Of a stretch of DNA of 64,000 nt, positions 16,431 through 25,886 are shown piece by piece. The notes under the pieces were generated by a model. The model was not told the origin of the DNA. It searched no databases and worked only from the letters and a program-made list of their open reading frames with translations. Within the stretch, counting starts at the first letter, position 1; every line of letters begins with the position of its first letter. A program made the position numbers and the translations under genes. Source of the DNA: Flavobacteriaceae bacterium (GTDB taxonomy: Bacteria; Bacteroidota; Bacteroidia; Flavobacteriales; Flavobacteriaceae); assembly GCA_004762155.1 (NCBI GenBank), contig SIHP01000002.1, positions 248,001 to 312,000 on the forward strand, given 5' to 3'.

Positions 16431-17167
16431 ATGAAAAAAGCATTATTACTAATACTTTTAAGCACAAAGGTATTAATAGCACAAGAAGTTTGCGAAACTC
16501 CTGACGAATCATTAGAGGACTTAAACAGCATTACCTAATGTTCAATAAAACCATCTAAAAAGTCAAAAAACAAAAGAACTAGACAGATTTCAGTTAGAGT
16601 ATCTGCATCAAAAAGAAGGTTTTTAAAGAAAAAATAGCTACTTCACTACATAATTTAAACACTTCTGAAGTTTCTAAAATTAATAATACAACGGAAACCT
16701 CTAATTCTCTTGATCTAAAAGAAGACAACAAAGCTATTAAGAAGCAAAACGCAATAAGTAACATTACCGCTCTTACAAATAGCATATCTGCAGAAGAGAT
16801 AAAAAAAGCAGAAAAGTTTAGTACAGTAGATGACATACCTATGTTTACTAACTGTACCGACGGAAGCAGTGATGAAAACTTAAACTGTTTCAACTCTGAG
16901 ATGATGAAACACATTCAACAATATTTCAGATACCCAACTGAAGCTATGAAAAACTCTATTGAAGGAGAAGTGTGGATTCGTTTTATTATTTATAAAAATG
17001 GTGATGTGAAAAACATTAAAACCGTAGGTCCTGAAAACGGAGAAGCTTTAGAAGAAGAAGCAAAGAGAGCAGTAACTAAACTTTCTAATTTCAAACCTGC
17101 CAAAAAAAGAAGAAAACCTATTTCAGTAAAATATGGTTTCCTTATAAATTTCTCTTTAGAAGAATAA
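16431..17167 (+). pseudogene. T1: broken exported TonB-C-terminal-domain protein
   Basis: Degraded paralogue of the intact genes at 20268 and 24707. The ATG at 16431 begins a signal peptide (MKKALLLILLSTKVLIAQ) and the motif CETPDESLEDLNSIT, then TAA (16536-16538) replaces the Lys codon of the paralogues. Reading on in frame gives SIKPSKKS..RQISVRVSASKRRFLKKK and a second stop (TAG, 16635-16637) caused by a length change in an A-rich tract near 16626-16634. The rest, from IATSLHNLN to FLINFSLEE, is open in another frame and contains a full TonB C-terminal domain (HIQQYFRYPTEAM to the end). It lies 34 bp before the broken receptor R1. Confidence 0.85.
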
Positions 17168-17201
17168 CCTTCCCTAATTAACATTAAATCGAAAAATTAA
17201 A

Positions 17202-19978
17202 ATGATTAAAAAACTATCATTAACAGTTATTTTCACCTTAGTTGCATTTACATCTTTTGCACAAGTGAAAATCAAAGGGCTAGTTTACGATGAATATTTA
17301 GAGCCTTTCTACAATGCTCGCGTAAACTATGGCTCAGGAGACGTTACCTCAAATGTGGATGGTGAATTCTCAATAAACACAAAAACAGCTTTACCTATTA
17401 CAATTACAGTATCTGCATTTGGTTTTCAAACTGAAACTATAAAAATTATAAAAGAAAATCAAAAAATAAACATTACCCTTAAAGAAAACCTATTGTTAGA
17501 TCAGGTAGTTATTTCTGCGTCAAGAACACCTGAAAGAATTATAGAATCTCCAGTAACAATTGAAAGATTAGGTTTAAGAGGAATAAAAAAAGGTACATCA
17601 AATTCTTTTTACGACGGATTAACAAACTTAAAAGGAATAGAATCTAGAGAAATTAGTTACGGTCTTAAATCCATAAACACAAGAGGTTTCTCTGATTTTA
17701 GTAATTCAAGATTTGTACAATTAGTAGATGGTATGGATAGATATCGCAGCTCCTGCTTTAAATTTTAGTGCAGGTAATCTTTCTGGTGTTTCAGATTTAG
17801 ATATCAACAATGTTGAAATATTACCAGGCGCATCTTCTGCTCTATATGGAGCAAACACATACAATGGTATTATGCTACTTAACACGAAAAACCCTTTTGA
17901 CCTTAGTGGTGTTAGCTTTATTTTAAAAAGTGGAAACACTTACCAAGAAGCAGCTGGAAATAATGCTTTTTACGATGTTAATGTTCGTATGGCATATAAA
18001 TTTAGTGACTACTTTGCTGCCAAAGTTAACTTCTCATACTACGAAGCAGAAGAATGGCATGCAACAGATTTTAAAAATAAAGAAATTGACACAAACGAAA
18101 TCATAGAAGGATCTGTAAATACAGTTAGAGGATATGATGGAGCCAATACATATGGAGATGAAGTTTTTAGAGACCTCTCTGTATTTAATCAATTTTTACC
18201 AGCTGACCAACAAATTACAGCTGGAACAGTAACAATGAAGAACTGGATATTTAGAAAGCGAACTTTTAAAAGATTATAAAGCTAAAAACTTAAAATTCTC
18301 AACTTCGTTACATTACAGACCTTTTGCTGACGAATCTTTAGAAATTCAATTAACAACAAGACTAGCATTGGGCGACAATATATTTCAAGGTACATCAAGA
18401 TTTGCTCAACGTGATTACTATATAGGCCAATCTAAATTAGAGGTTAAAGGAGACAACTTTTTCGTTAGAGGTTACTACACAAGAAATGACGCAGGAAACT
18501 CTTACGATTTAGCAAGAACTGGTTTTGCTCTTAATGAAGCCTCAACTCCATACGGAACATGGCTTATAGATTATTTTGTAGAATCATACTTCAATGATGG
18601 AACATTAGAAGCTGCCAGAAACTATGCAGACAGAAACAGGTTACAACCAAGAACAAATGCTTTCAATGAAGAATTCAACAATATCACATCAACTTTAGTT
18701 ACTGAAGGGGGAAGTAAAATTTACGATAAGAGTTCATACTCTCACTTAGACGGAAACTATAACTTTAAAAGCTTATTAAACAAATGGGCTGATGCTCAAA
18801 TAGGTGTATCATACAGAACTTATAACCCTGACTCAAAAGGAACCATTTTTAATGATGCAGAAGAAGAAATTAGCGTAGAAGAATACGGTTTTTATTCTCA
18901 AATCTAAAAAAAATTATTAGATGACAGGTTAAAAGTTACAGGATCTATTCGTTATGATAAATCTGAAAATTTTGAAGCGAACTACTCACCAAGATTCGCC
19001 TTAAACTATGCACTTGGAGAAGATAAAGATCATATTATTAGAGCTTCATTTCAAACAGGCTTTAGAAATCCTATCATTCAAGAACAATATTTATTTTCTC
19101 GTTCTGCAGTAAAAACAAACATTGGTTCCACTAGAGATAATATTGATAGAATTGAACTAGAAAATTCAAATTTCTTTTCAGGATTTGGAACAATTGAAAC
19201 CATAACTACTGGTGACGACATCATTAACAATGCTTTATTAACAAAATCTGTATACGATGCAACATACACTGGTGATAGTTTTGTAAAATCTGACTACAAG
19301 GAAGTTCAACCAGAAGAAGTTAAAACATTAGAAATAGGATATAGAAGTATACTACGTTTAAATAATAGCAAAAACTTAGACATTGATGTTAACGCATTTT
19401 ACAGTCAGCATAGGATTTTTGTTTTCTTTCAAGATGTTGTTGTGCCAAATTATGGTGAAGTCATTGCTACTGGAAATTTAGATGACGATGCTAACTTAGC
19501 TTTTAACCAAGGACATGTTCGTGAGTTTAACTTAATTACAAACAGCAAGTCTGAAGTTGATTCTTATGGTTTTGGAATTGGTATGAACACTAAATTTTTT
19601 AAGAATTTTGATTTTGGTGTGAATTATAACTTTATAGACTACACAATGAAAGATTTAGATTTAGGTTTATTTGAACCAAACTTTAACTCTCCTAAGCACA
19701 GCGCTAAAGTTCAACTGGGTAATAACAAAGTTTTTAAGAATTTTGGCTTTAACATAAATGCTAGATGGTCAGATAAATTTAGATGGGTTTCACCATTTGT
19801 TAAAGGTGAGGTAGCAGCAAGAACTGTTATTGATGCACAATTAAATTACCGTATTCCTACCATTAAATCAAGATTTAAAATTGGAGGAACTAATTTATTT
19901 GGAAAGGAATACTTAGTAGCTCCTGGTACAGGAAACATTGGACAACTTTATTATTTATCTTGGACGATAAATGATTAA
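17202..19978 (+). pseudogene. R1: broken TonB-dependent outer-membrane receptor
   Basis: Degraded paralogue of the receptor at 21585. The signal peptide MIKKLSLTVIFTLVAFTSFAQ, a carboxypeptidase-regulatory-like domain and the plug start (SASRTPERIIESPVTIERL) are intact. Three lesions follow. A tandem GATAGATA at 17736-17743 shifts the frame; removing four bases restores VDGMDIAAPALNFSAG, equal in length to R2. A one-base shift at about 18241 follows. TAA at 18905-18907 replaces the Gln codon before KKLLDDRL. The remaining barrel runs unbroken to YYLSWTIND. With three lesions it cannot yield a full receptor. Confidence 0.9.
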
Positions 19979-20010
19979 TCAGCTAGCAAAATAAAGTAGA
20001 AAAAAAGAAA

Positions 20011-20040
20011 CTGTCTGAAAAATAATTTTCAGACAGTTTT
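20011..20040 (+). terminator. Intrinsic terminator after R1
   Basis: CTGTCTGAAAA (20011-20021), loop ATAA, TTTTCAGACAG (20026-20036), then a T run. It lies 33 bp after the R1 stop codon. Confidence 0.8.
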
Positions 20041-20138
20041 TATTGCTTTAACAATTAAAGTATATTAAATAAAAAAACGTCTGTCAAAAAACTCAAACAA
20101 ACTTCTGACATTAAACATTATAAGCATCAACAACCCAT

Positions 20139-20160
20139 TTTATTAACATAGGTTAATAAA
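20139..20160. promoter_or_regulatory. Palindrome upstream of T2, possible operator
   Basis: TTTATTAAC (20139-20147), spacer ATAG, GTTAATAAA (20152-20160): a perfect 9-bp dyad. It lies about 45 bp upstream of a weak -7-like TATATTGC (20205-20212) and 108 bp upstream of the T2 start. No copy is found upstream of T1, R2 or T3. Confidence 0.35.
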
Positions 20161-20267
20161 TTAGGTAAATAAAGCTTTTTTCTTAAAAACAACTAAATTT
20201 TTTGTATATTGCGGTCGTATTCAACATTAAGTATAAATAAAATATAAATCCATAATCCCCCAAGTTT

Positions 20268-20996
20268 ATGAGAAAATTACTTCTATTATTAGTTTTTGTA
20301 ACTAACATATTAGTCGCTCAAGAAACATGTGAAACTCCAAAAGAATCTATTGAAGATTTAAATAGTATCACAAAGTGTAGCATAAAATCTTCAAAAAAAT
20401 CTAACAACAAAAAGTCGAGACAAATTTCAGTAAGAGTTTCTGCTTCAAAAAACAGATTTTTAAAGAAAAGAATAAAAAAGAAAGTGGCTTCTTCAACTGG
20501 TGACTTAACTACTTCTGGTGTTTCAAACACAGATCATTCTTCAGAAATATCTAACTCTCTTTCTTTGAAAAAAGAAAAAGCTTTAAATAATATTGCTAAT
20601 CTTACAAACAATTTATCTGCTGATCAAGTTAGAAAAGCAAACAGATTTAGCACTGTAGATAAAATACCGATGTTTTCTGCATGTAAAAAAGGTAAAAAAA
20701 GTCAAGCTTTAGATTGTTTCAATGAAGAGATGATCAAACACATTCAAGAACACTTTAGATATCCTAATGAAGCTGTTATTAACAAAACGCAAGGAGATGT
20801 TTGGGTTCGTTTTATAATAGACCAAGATGGTAATGTTACCAATATAAAAACTTTAGGCCCTAAAGGTGGAAAAATACTAGATCAGGAAGCAATACGTGTA
20901 GTATCTAAACTTCCAAGATTCTCACCAGGTGTTAAAGACGGTAAACGTACCGCTGTAAAATATGGTTTTCCTATTACTTTTTCATTAGAAGAGTAA
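20268..20996 (+). CDS. T2: exported protein with TonB C-terminal domain (energy-transducer-like)
   Basis: 242 residues. The N terminus (RKLLLLLVFVTNILVAQ) looks like a cleavable signal peptide, not the long uncleaved anchor of TonB. It is followed by C-x15-C (CETPKESIEDLNSITKC), a very basic Lys/Arg/Ser-rich segment (about 40-75) with RQISVRVSASKNRFLKKR, a linker, C-x10-C (residues about 140-151) and a TonB C-terminal domain (about 160-242: YPNEAV..GDVWVRFIIDQDGNVTNIKTLGPKGG). Standard TonB proteins contact receptor TonB boxes through this domain. T2 lies upstream of receptor R2 as T1 lies upstream of R1. It is not proline-rich and no ExbB/ExbD genes are nearby. Role inferred: a partner of the neighbouring receptor. 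Confidence 0.8.
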   Translation: MRKLLLLLVFVTNILVAQETCETPKESIEDLNSITKCSIKSSKKSNNKKSRQISVRVSASKNRFLKKRIKKKVASSTGDLTTSGVSNTDHSSEISNSLSLKKEKALNNIANLTNNLSADQVRKANRFSTVDKIPMFSACKKGKKSQALDCFNEEMIKHIQEHFRYPNEAVINKTQGDVWVRFIIDQDGNVTNIKTLGPKGGKILDQEAIRVVSKLPRFSPGVKDGKRTAVKYGFPITFSLEE

Positions 20997-21000
20997 TTTA

Positions 21001-21584
21001 AAATTACAATTTATTTATAAGTAAAATTATTAATTTTCTCTTTTAATCAATTTAAGGATGCTCCCTAGTTGATAAAAAGAATAATTATTATAAATAATAG
21101 TAAAAAGTAGATCCCCTTTTTAATCCCCTTTAAAATTAAGATTACTATTTACTAATAGAGCCCGATTTTTTTTCGGGTTTTTTTCATATTTTTCAACCAT
21201 TTGTATACATGGCGATAATTAACATTCTTGAAATTAAGAAAATTTTAACTTTTAATTTGTGTAAATCTTAAAAAAAAGCTATTTTTAAAACGTATTTAAC
21301 AACCCCCATTATGAAAGAAAGAATTTCATTTAAAAATTCAACAATTATAAATCTCTGTAAAAAACATGAGATTATAAACCTTAAGCAACTGAATAAAGTT
21401 ATTACTCAATTGTAATCCCTCTTAAAAATTAAAACTTAGAAATTTCAACCTAAGATTAAAGATTATACTATCTATTGTTTAATCAGAATGAAAGTCTAAT
21501 TGAAAAATGGACTATTCTTATTTATTCTAATAGAACAAACTCTTAAAAAAACTTACAATAACAACAACCAAATAAACCGATATT
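21001..21584. other. Long gap between T2 and R2
   Basis: 584 bp. A terminator-like hairpin (21161-21186) ends the T2 transcript. Downstream, TTTG (21256-21259) and TATTTTTA (21280-21287), 20 bp apart, approximate a promoter for R2. A 34-codon ORF (21311-21415, MKERISFKNSTIINLCKKHE..) follows and ends 170 bp before R2; it has no recognised homologue and may be chance. The last 40 bp before R2 are rich in AAC/ACA and look unstructured. Confidence 0.5.
21161..21186 (+). terminator. Intrinsic terminator downstream of T2
   Basis: CCCGA (21161-21165), T-rich loop, TCGGG (21173-21177) and a long T run. The stem is short but the T tract is strong; it lies 165 bp after T2. Confidence 0.55.
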
Positions 21585-24419
21585 ATGACAAGAAAGTTAC
21601 TTTCTGCCTTTATCTTTTTGAGTGGTCTCATGGCTATGTCTCAAACAACAATAAAAGGTACGATATTCAATGAATATCTTGAACCGTTCCCAGGAGCAAT
21701 TATAAATTCCTCTTCTGGCTCAGTTACTTCAAATTTTGACGGAGAATTTATACTTACTGTAAAGAAACTACCTATTACAATTACTATATCTTCTATAGGT
21801 TACTCTTCAGAAACGTTAGAAATTACAGATTCAGAAAAAGAATTAAACATTATCTTAAAAGAAGCATACGCATTAAACCAAGTTGTAATGTCTGCTTCGC
21901 GTACTCCTGAGCGAGTTATGGAATCGCCTGTGTCTATTGAGCGAATTGGTGTTAAGGATATAAAAAACACTTCATCTGTTAATTTTTATGAAAGCCTTGC
22001 TAATTTAAAAGGTATTGATGTATTAAGTAATAGTTTTAATATTAAAAATGTTGTTTCAAATCGTGGATTTGCTAATACAGAAAACACAAGATTTGTTCAG
22101 ATCGTAGATGGTACAGAAAGTACATTACCTTTTATTAATTATTCATTAGGTAATTCATTTGGTCTAAATGAACTAGATGTTGAAAATGTGGAGGTTTTAC
22201 CAGGTGCAGCATCAGCATTATATGGTCCGAATGCTTTAAATGGTATATTATTAATGACTAGTAAAAACCCTTTTGAAAATCAAGGAATCAGTACGTATTT
22301 CAAAACAGGTGTAACTACACAAGAAGGAAGAAGTAATGCTTCTTTTTATGATGTGGGTGTACGTATGGCTTATGCTTTTACAGATAAATTCGCTGCTAAG
22401 GTAAATCTTACTTACAATAAAGGGGAAGAATGGCATGCAACAGATTACAGAAATACAAGTGAACAAGGTGGAGAAATAATTGATGGCGATAGAAATTCTG
22501 ACCCTGGTTATGATGGATTAAATGTTTATGGGGATGAAATTGGTGTAAATTTAATTGACCTTGCAGCTACTGGTGAAATATTAGGCCTAATTCCAGCAGG
22601 TTCAGCAAGTGGATTAGTTGCTTTTTTAAATGGCTCAGGTTTCGGTACGGACATTAACCTTTCTAGACAAGGGTACAATGAAGTTGATTTAATTGACAAT
22701 GAAACAAAATCTTTATACTTTGATGCAGGTCTTTATTATAGACCTTTTGGAAATAATGAGTTAGAAATTTCTTTTAACACAAAATATAGTTTATCAGACA
22801 ATATTATTCATGGAAGTAATCGTTATGTTCAAAAAGATGGTTTAACACAACAACATAAGCTTGAATTAAAAGGGAAAAACTTTTTTCTTAGAGGATACTA
22901 TACACAAAATGATGCAAATTTAGTAGATCCTAGACTTACTGCATTTTATTTAAATGAAAGTTTTAAAGATCAAACAACCTACTTTTTTGATTATTTTGTA
23001 GGACTACAAACTACGGGGTTTAATTTCAATGATTCTAGAGCCATAGCTGAAGCTGGCAAGGCTGCTGTTGGTTCACAGGAATTTAACAACACTATTCAAT
23101 TAGCCAATAGTACTTCTGTTAATGAAAATGGAGCATCACTTAAAGATGAATCAGGATTTTATCACGTAGATGGTAATTATAATTTTAGAGATGCTATTGA
23201 ATTTGCTGATTTACAAATTGGTGGTTCATTTAGAAGATTTATACTAAATTCAAACGGACAAATATATACTGATGATGACGGTAGAATTACTTTTGATGAA
23301 TTTGGTGCTTATGCACAACTACAAAAAAAATTATTAGATGATAGATTAAGTGTTACTCTAACTGGTCGTTTTGATAAATCTAAAAACTTCGATGGTAATT
23401 TTTCTCCAAGAGCTTCTGTTGCTTATGCAGTTGGTGAAAAGAGAGATCATAATTTTAGAGTTTCATTCCAAACAGGTTTTAGAAACCCAACAACTCAAGA
23501 TCAATATGCAAGTACAAATTTAGGTGATAGAACAATATTAGGGTCAGTTGAAGAAAATATAAATCGTGAGTTATCAACTTTCAACTCACCTAGTGGGCAG
23601 TTTACCTTAACTGGTGATGAAATAAAAAATAATTCTTATACACTTGCATCTGTTGAAAATTTTAGAACTCAAACAAGAGAGTCAATTGGTTCTGAAGCTA
23701 ATATACCTACTGCAATAGCAGTTAATGCAAACCTATTAGAAAAAGCTGAATTTGAGTTTGTAAAGCCAGAAACAGTAAAAACAATAGAACTAGGATATAG
23801 AGGAGCTACTAGATTAGCTGATAATCTTTTTGAATTTGATGTTGCTGGGTATTATAATACTTATGAAAACTTCTTAACTCAAAAAACATTATGGACACCT
23901 TATTACCGCGATGGAGGAGCCGTTGATGTTACTGCTGCAAGTGCAATCTTATTCTCAGATGTAAGACGTTATATAATTAGAACCAATACTGATGCTGTTG
24001 TAAACTCTTATGGTGTTACAGCTGGTTTTGTTACTAAGGTTTTTAGTGATTTTAACTTTGGCGTAAATTATGCATATGCAAATTTTGAAGATGATGGTAC
24101 TGATGCTGAATTTAAAGCTGCTTATAACACCCCAGAGCATAAAGTAAAAGTTCGTTTTGGTAATGATAGATTATTTAAGAACTTTGGTTTTAATATAAAT
24201 GCACGTTGGCAAGATGAATTCTATTATCAGTCTGTTTTCATAGACGCAATAGTTGAAGCTAGAACTGTTCTAGATGCACAAATAAACTATACTATACCAC
24301 AAATGAAATCTACCTTTAAACTAGGTGGAACTAATTTAGGTGGAGAAAATTACACCAGTGTTCCAGGAACAGGAACTGTTGGTTCACAATATTATTTATC
24401 TTGGACAATAAATAATTAA
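21585..24419 (+). CDS. R2: TonB-dependent outer-membrane receptor
   Basis: 944-residue outer-membrane receptor. Signal peptide about 1-19 (MTRKLLSAFIFLSGLMAMSQ), then a carboxypeptidase-regulatory-like beta domain (about 20-100: TTIKGTIFNEYLEPFPGAII..SNFDGEF), the plug (about 105-235: QVVMSASRTPERVMESPVSIERI, RFVQIVDG, NVEVLPGAASALYGPNALNGILLMTSKNP) and a beta-barrel to the C terminus (SQYYLSWTINN). It lacks the SusC signature pair and no SusD-like gene is present, so it is a solitary receptor. The substrate is unknown. It is the only intact receptor in the array and sits between T2 and T3, each of which could energise or regulate it. Confidence 0.93.
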   Translation: MTRKLLSAFIFLSGLMAMSQTTIKGTIFNEYLEPFPGAIINSSSGSVTSNFDGEFILTVKKLPITITISSIGYSSETLEITDSEKELNIILKEAYALNQVVMSASRTPERVMESPVSIERIGVKDIKNTSSVNFYESLANLKGIDVLSNSFNIKNVVSNRGFANTENTRFVQIVDGTESTLPFINYSLGNSFGLNELDVENVEVLPGAASALYGPNALNGILLMTSKNPFENQGISTYFKTGVTTQEGRSNASFYDVGVRMAYAFTDKFAAKVNLTYNKGEEWHATDYRNTSEQGGEIIDGDRNSDPGYDGLNVYGDEIGVNLIDLAATGEILGLIPAGSASGLVAFLNGSGFGTDINLSRQGYNEVDLIDNETKSLYFDAGLYYRPFGNNELEISFNTKYSLSDNIIHGSNRYVQKDGLTQQHKLELKGKNFFLRGYYTQNDANLVDPRLTAFYLNESFKDQTTYFFDYFVGLQTTGFNFNDSRAIAEAGKAAVGSQEFNNTIQLANSTSVNENGASLKDESGFYHVDGNYNFRDAIEFADLQIGGSFRRFILNSNGQIYTDDDGRITFDEFGAYAQLQKKLLDDRLSVTLTGRFDKSKNFDGNFSPRASVAYAVGEKRDHNFRVSFQTGFRNPTTQDQYASTNLGDRTILGSVEENINRELSTFNSPSGQFTLTGDEIKNNSYTLASVENFRTQTRESIGSEANIPTAIAVNANLLEKAEFEFVKPETVKTIELGYRGATRLADNLFEFDVAGYYNTYENFLTQKTLWTPYYRDGGAVDVTAASAILFSDVRRYIIRTNTDAVVNSYGVTAGFVTKVFSDFNFGVNYAYANFEDDGTDAEFKAAYNTPEHKVKVRFGNDRLFKNFGFNINARWQDEFYYQSVFIDAIVEARTVLDAQINYTIPQMKSTFKLGGTNLGGENYTSVPGTGTVGSQYYLSWTINN

Positions 24420-24490
24420 ACAAAAATCTACTTAACGTGAGTTGAAATGAATTTTTAGAAGAATTCAATATTAAAAACCATGTTATTTAT

Positions 24491-24535
24491 AATAATAAAA
24501 CCTCTTGGAGTTTAACTCTAAGAGGTTTTATTATT
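24491..24535. terminator. Bidirectional-type terminator after R2
   Basis: AATAATAAAACCTCTT (24491-24506), a 13-base loop that can itself pair (GAGT/ACTC), and AAGAGGTTTTATTATT (24520-24535). Perfect 16-bp stem, 72 bp after the R2 stop. Confidence 0.75.
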
Positions 24536-24706
24536 TATTATTAAAACTGTTGTAACATATAATTTCTAAAAAACTAATATCTTTATTTTTTAATCTAATA
24601 CAAGATATAGTCACTAGGACTTGAAAGAATATAAAAAAGGTTTTTGTATTTAAAAAAATGGCACACTTATTGAATATAAAACTAATGTAATCAACAAGTT
24701 AATACC

Positions 24707-25423
24707 ATGAAGAAAATTATACTAATACTTATACTAATTGCATCAAATATAATAGTAGCTCAAGACACATGTGAATCTCCTGAGGAATCTTTAGAGGATT
24801 TAAATAGCATTACAAAATGCTCTATCGAAACAGTAAAAAAAGCTAATAAAAAAAGTACTAGACAGATTTCTGTGAGAATATCTGCAAACAAAATCAGACA
24901 TCTTAAAAAAAGAATTGCTAAAAAAAATATAGCTTCTACTCTTAATAAAGTAAATTCAGCTGGAATATCAGAAGTTAAAACAAATGAATCTGCACCAAAA
25001 ATTAATATCCCAAAAGTTAATATTGCGGCTTTATCGAATAGCTTATCTAAAGATGAAGTTAGAAAAGCTTTAAGATTTAATTCTGTTGATAACCTTCCAG
25101 CGTTTTCAAATTGTAAAGGTGCTAAGAAAAAGAATCAATTAAATTGCTTTAATACTGAAATGATTAAACATATAGAAGAACATTTTAGTTATCCTAACGA
25201 AGCTATTATTGATAAAATAGAAGGAAAAGTTTGGGTAAGGTTTATAATAGACAAAGATGGTAACGTTACAAATATTAAAACACTTACTCCTGAAGGTGGA
25301 CAAATATTAAGCAACGAGGCAATACGTGTAGTCTCTAAATTACCAAAATTTAAACCAAGTACAAAAGACGGGAAAAGAATTGCAGTAAAATATGGTTTAC
25401 CAATATCTTTCTCTCTAGAATAA
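24707..25423 (+). CDS. T3: exported protein with TonB C-terminal domain
   Basis: 238-residue paralogue of T2. Signal peptide KKIILILILIASNIIVAQ, C-x15-C (CESPEESLEDLNSITKC), the basic RQISVRISANKIRHLKKRIAKK segment, C-x10-C (CKGAKKKNQLNC) and a complete TonB C-terminal domain (HFSYPNEAII to ISFSLE). All cysteines and the domain order are kept. Unlike T1 and T2 it has no receptor gene behind it; the truncated T4 follows. It may be a spare partner for R2 or for a receptor elsewhere. Confidence 0.8.
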   Translation: MKKIILILILIASNIIVAQDTCESPEESLEDLNSITKCSIETVKKANKKSTRQISVRISANKIRHLKKRIAKKNIASTLNKVNSAGISEVKTNESAPKINIPKVNIAALSNSLSKDEVRKALRFNSVDNLPAFSNCKGAKKKNQLNCFNTEMIKHIEEHFSYPNEAIIDKIEGKVWVRFIIDKDGNVTNIKTLTPEGGQILSNEAIRVVSKLPKFKPSTKDGKRIAVKYGLPISFSLE

Positions 25424-25445
25424 AAATAAAAAATATAAGGTTAAT

Positions 25446-25477
25446 AAAAAGCTCAGTAAACATTGAGCTTTTTTTAT
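25446..25477 (+). terminator. Intrinsic terminator after T3
   Basis: AAAAAGCTCA, loop GTAAACAT, TGAGCTTTTTTT, 23 bp after the T3 stop. Stem of about ten pairs followed by T residues. Confidence 0.8.
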
Positions 25478-25578
25478 TTTAAAAAAATTAACACAACTTT
25501 AGTATTACTTTATTAAGCTCATGTGTAAGATTATATCTCTTTTAAAGACTTAATGATTGAGAACATTAAAATCAAACC

Positions 25579-25854
25579 ATGAGAAAAGCACTAATTATAT
25601 TTATTTTAATTACATCAAGTCAATTATTAACTGCTCAAGAGAAATGCGAAACGGAATCTGAAGGTTTTATAGAACTTAATACTATAAATAAGTGTACAAC
25701 TACTTCTTCCGCGAAACAAAACCTTAAGACCACACGACATTTATCATCAAAAAAGATATCTTCTAGAATACGATTTTTGAAAATAAAAACTAAAAGTAGT
25801 TCAACTTTAAAAATTAAAAGTGATCAATTACCAAAGGAGATTTTAAACAAGTAA
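25579..25854 (+). CDS. T4: truncated paralogue of the TonB-domain proteins
   Basis: 91-residue ORF with only the N-terminal half of the T family: signal peptide MRKALIIFILITSSQLLTAQ, C-x15-C (CETESEGFIELNTINKC) and the basic segment with SSKKISSRIRFLKIK. It stops at DQLPKEILNK, before the linker, the second cysteine pair and the TonB domain. No TonB-domain remnant follows before the convergent CNNM gene ends at 25887. It may be a decaying copy, or a stand-alone small exported basic protein. Confidence 0.6.
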   Translation: MRKALIIFILITSSQLLTAQEKCETESEGFIELNTINKCTTTSSAKQNLKTTRHLSSKKISSRIRFLKIKTKSSSTLKIKSDQLPKEILNK

Positions 25855-25886
25855 AAAATTAATAAAAATTAAACCCTAAAATGTTT

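Noticed and set aside
16431..17167. Programmed frameshift or stop-codon readthrough in T1
   Set aside because: Two separate breaks of different kind, in a gene followed by a receptor with three more breaks, fit decay better than recoding.
21585..24419. R2 as a SusC partner in a polysaccharide utilisation locus
   Set aside because: No SusD-like gene, glycoside hydrolase or sugar regulator lies in the region.
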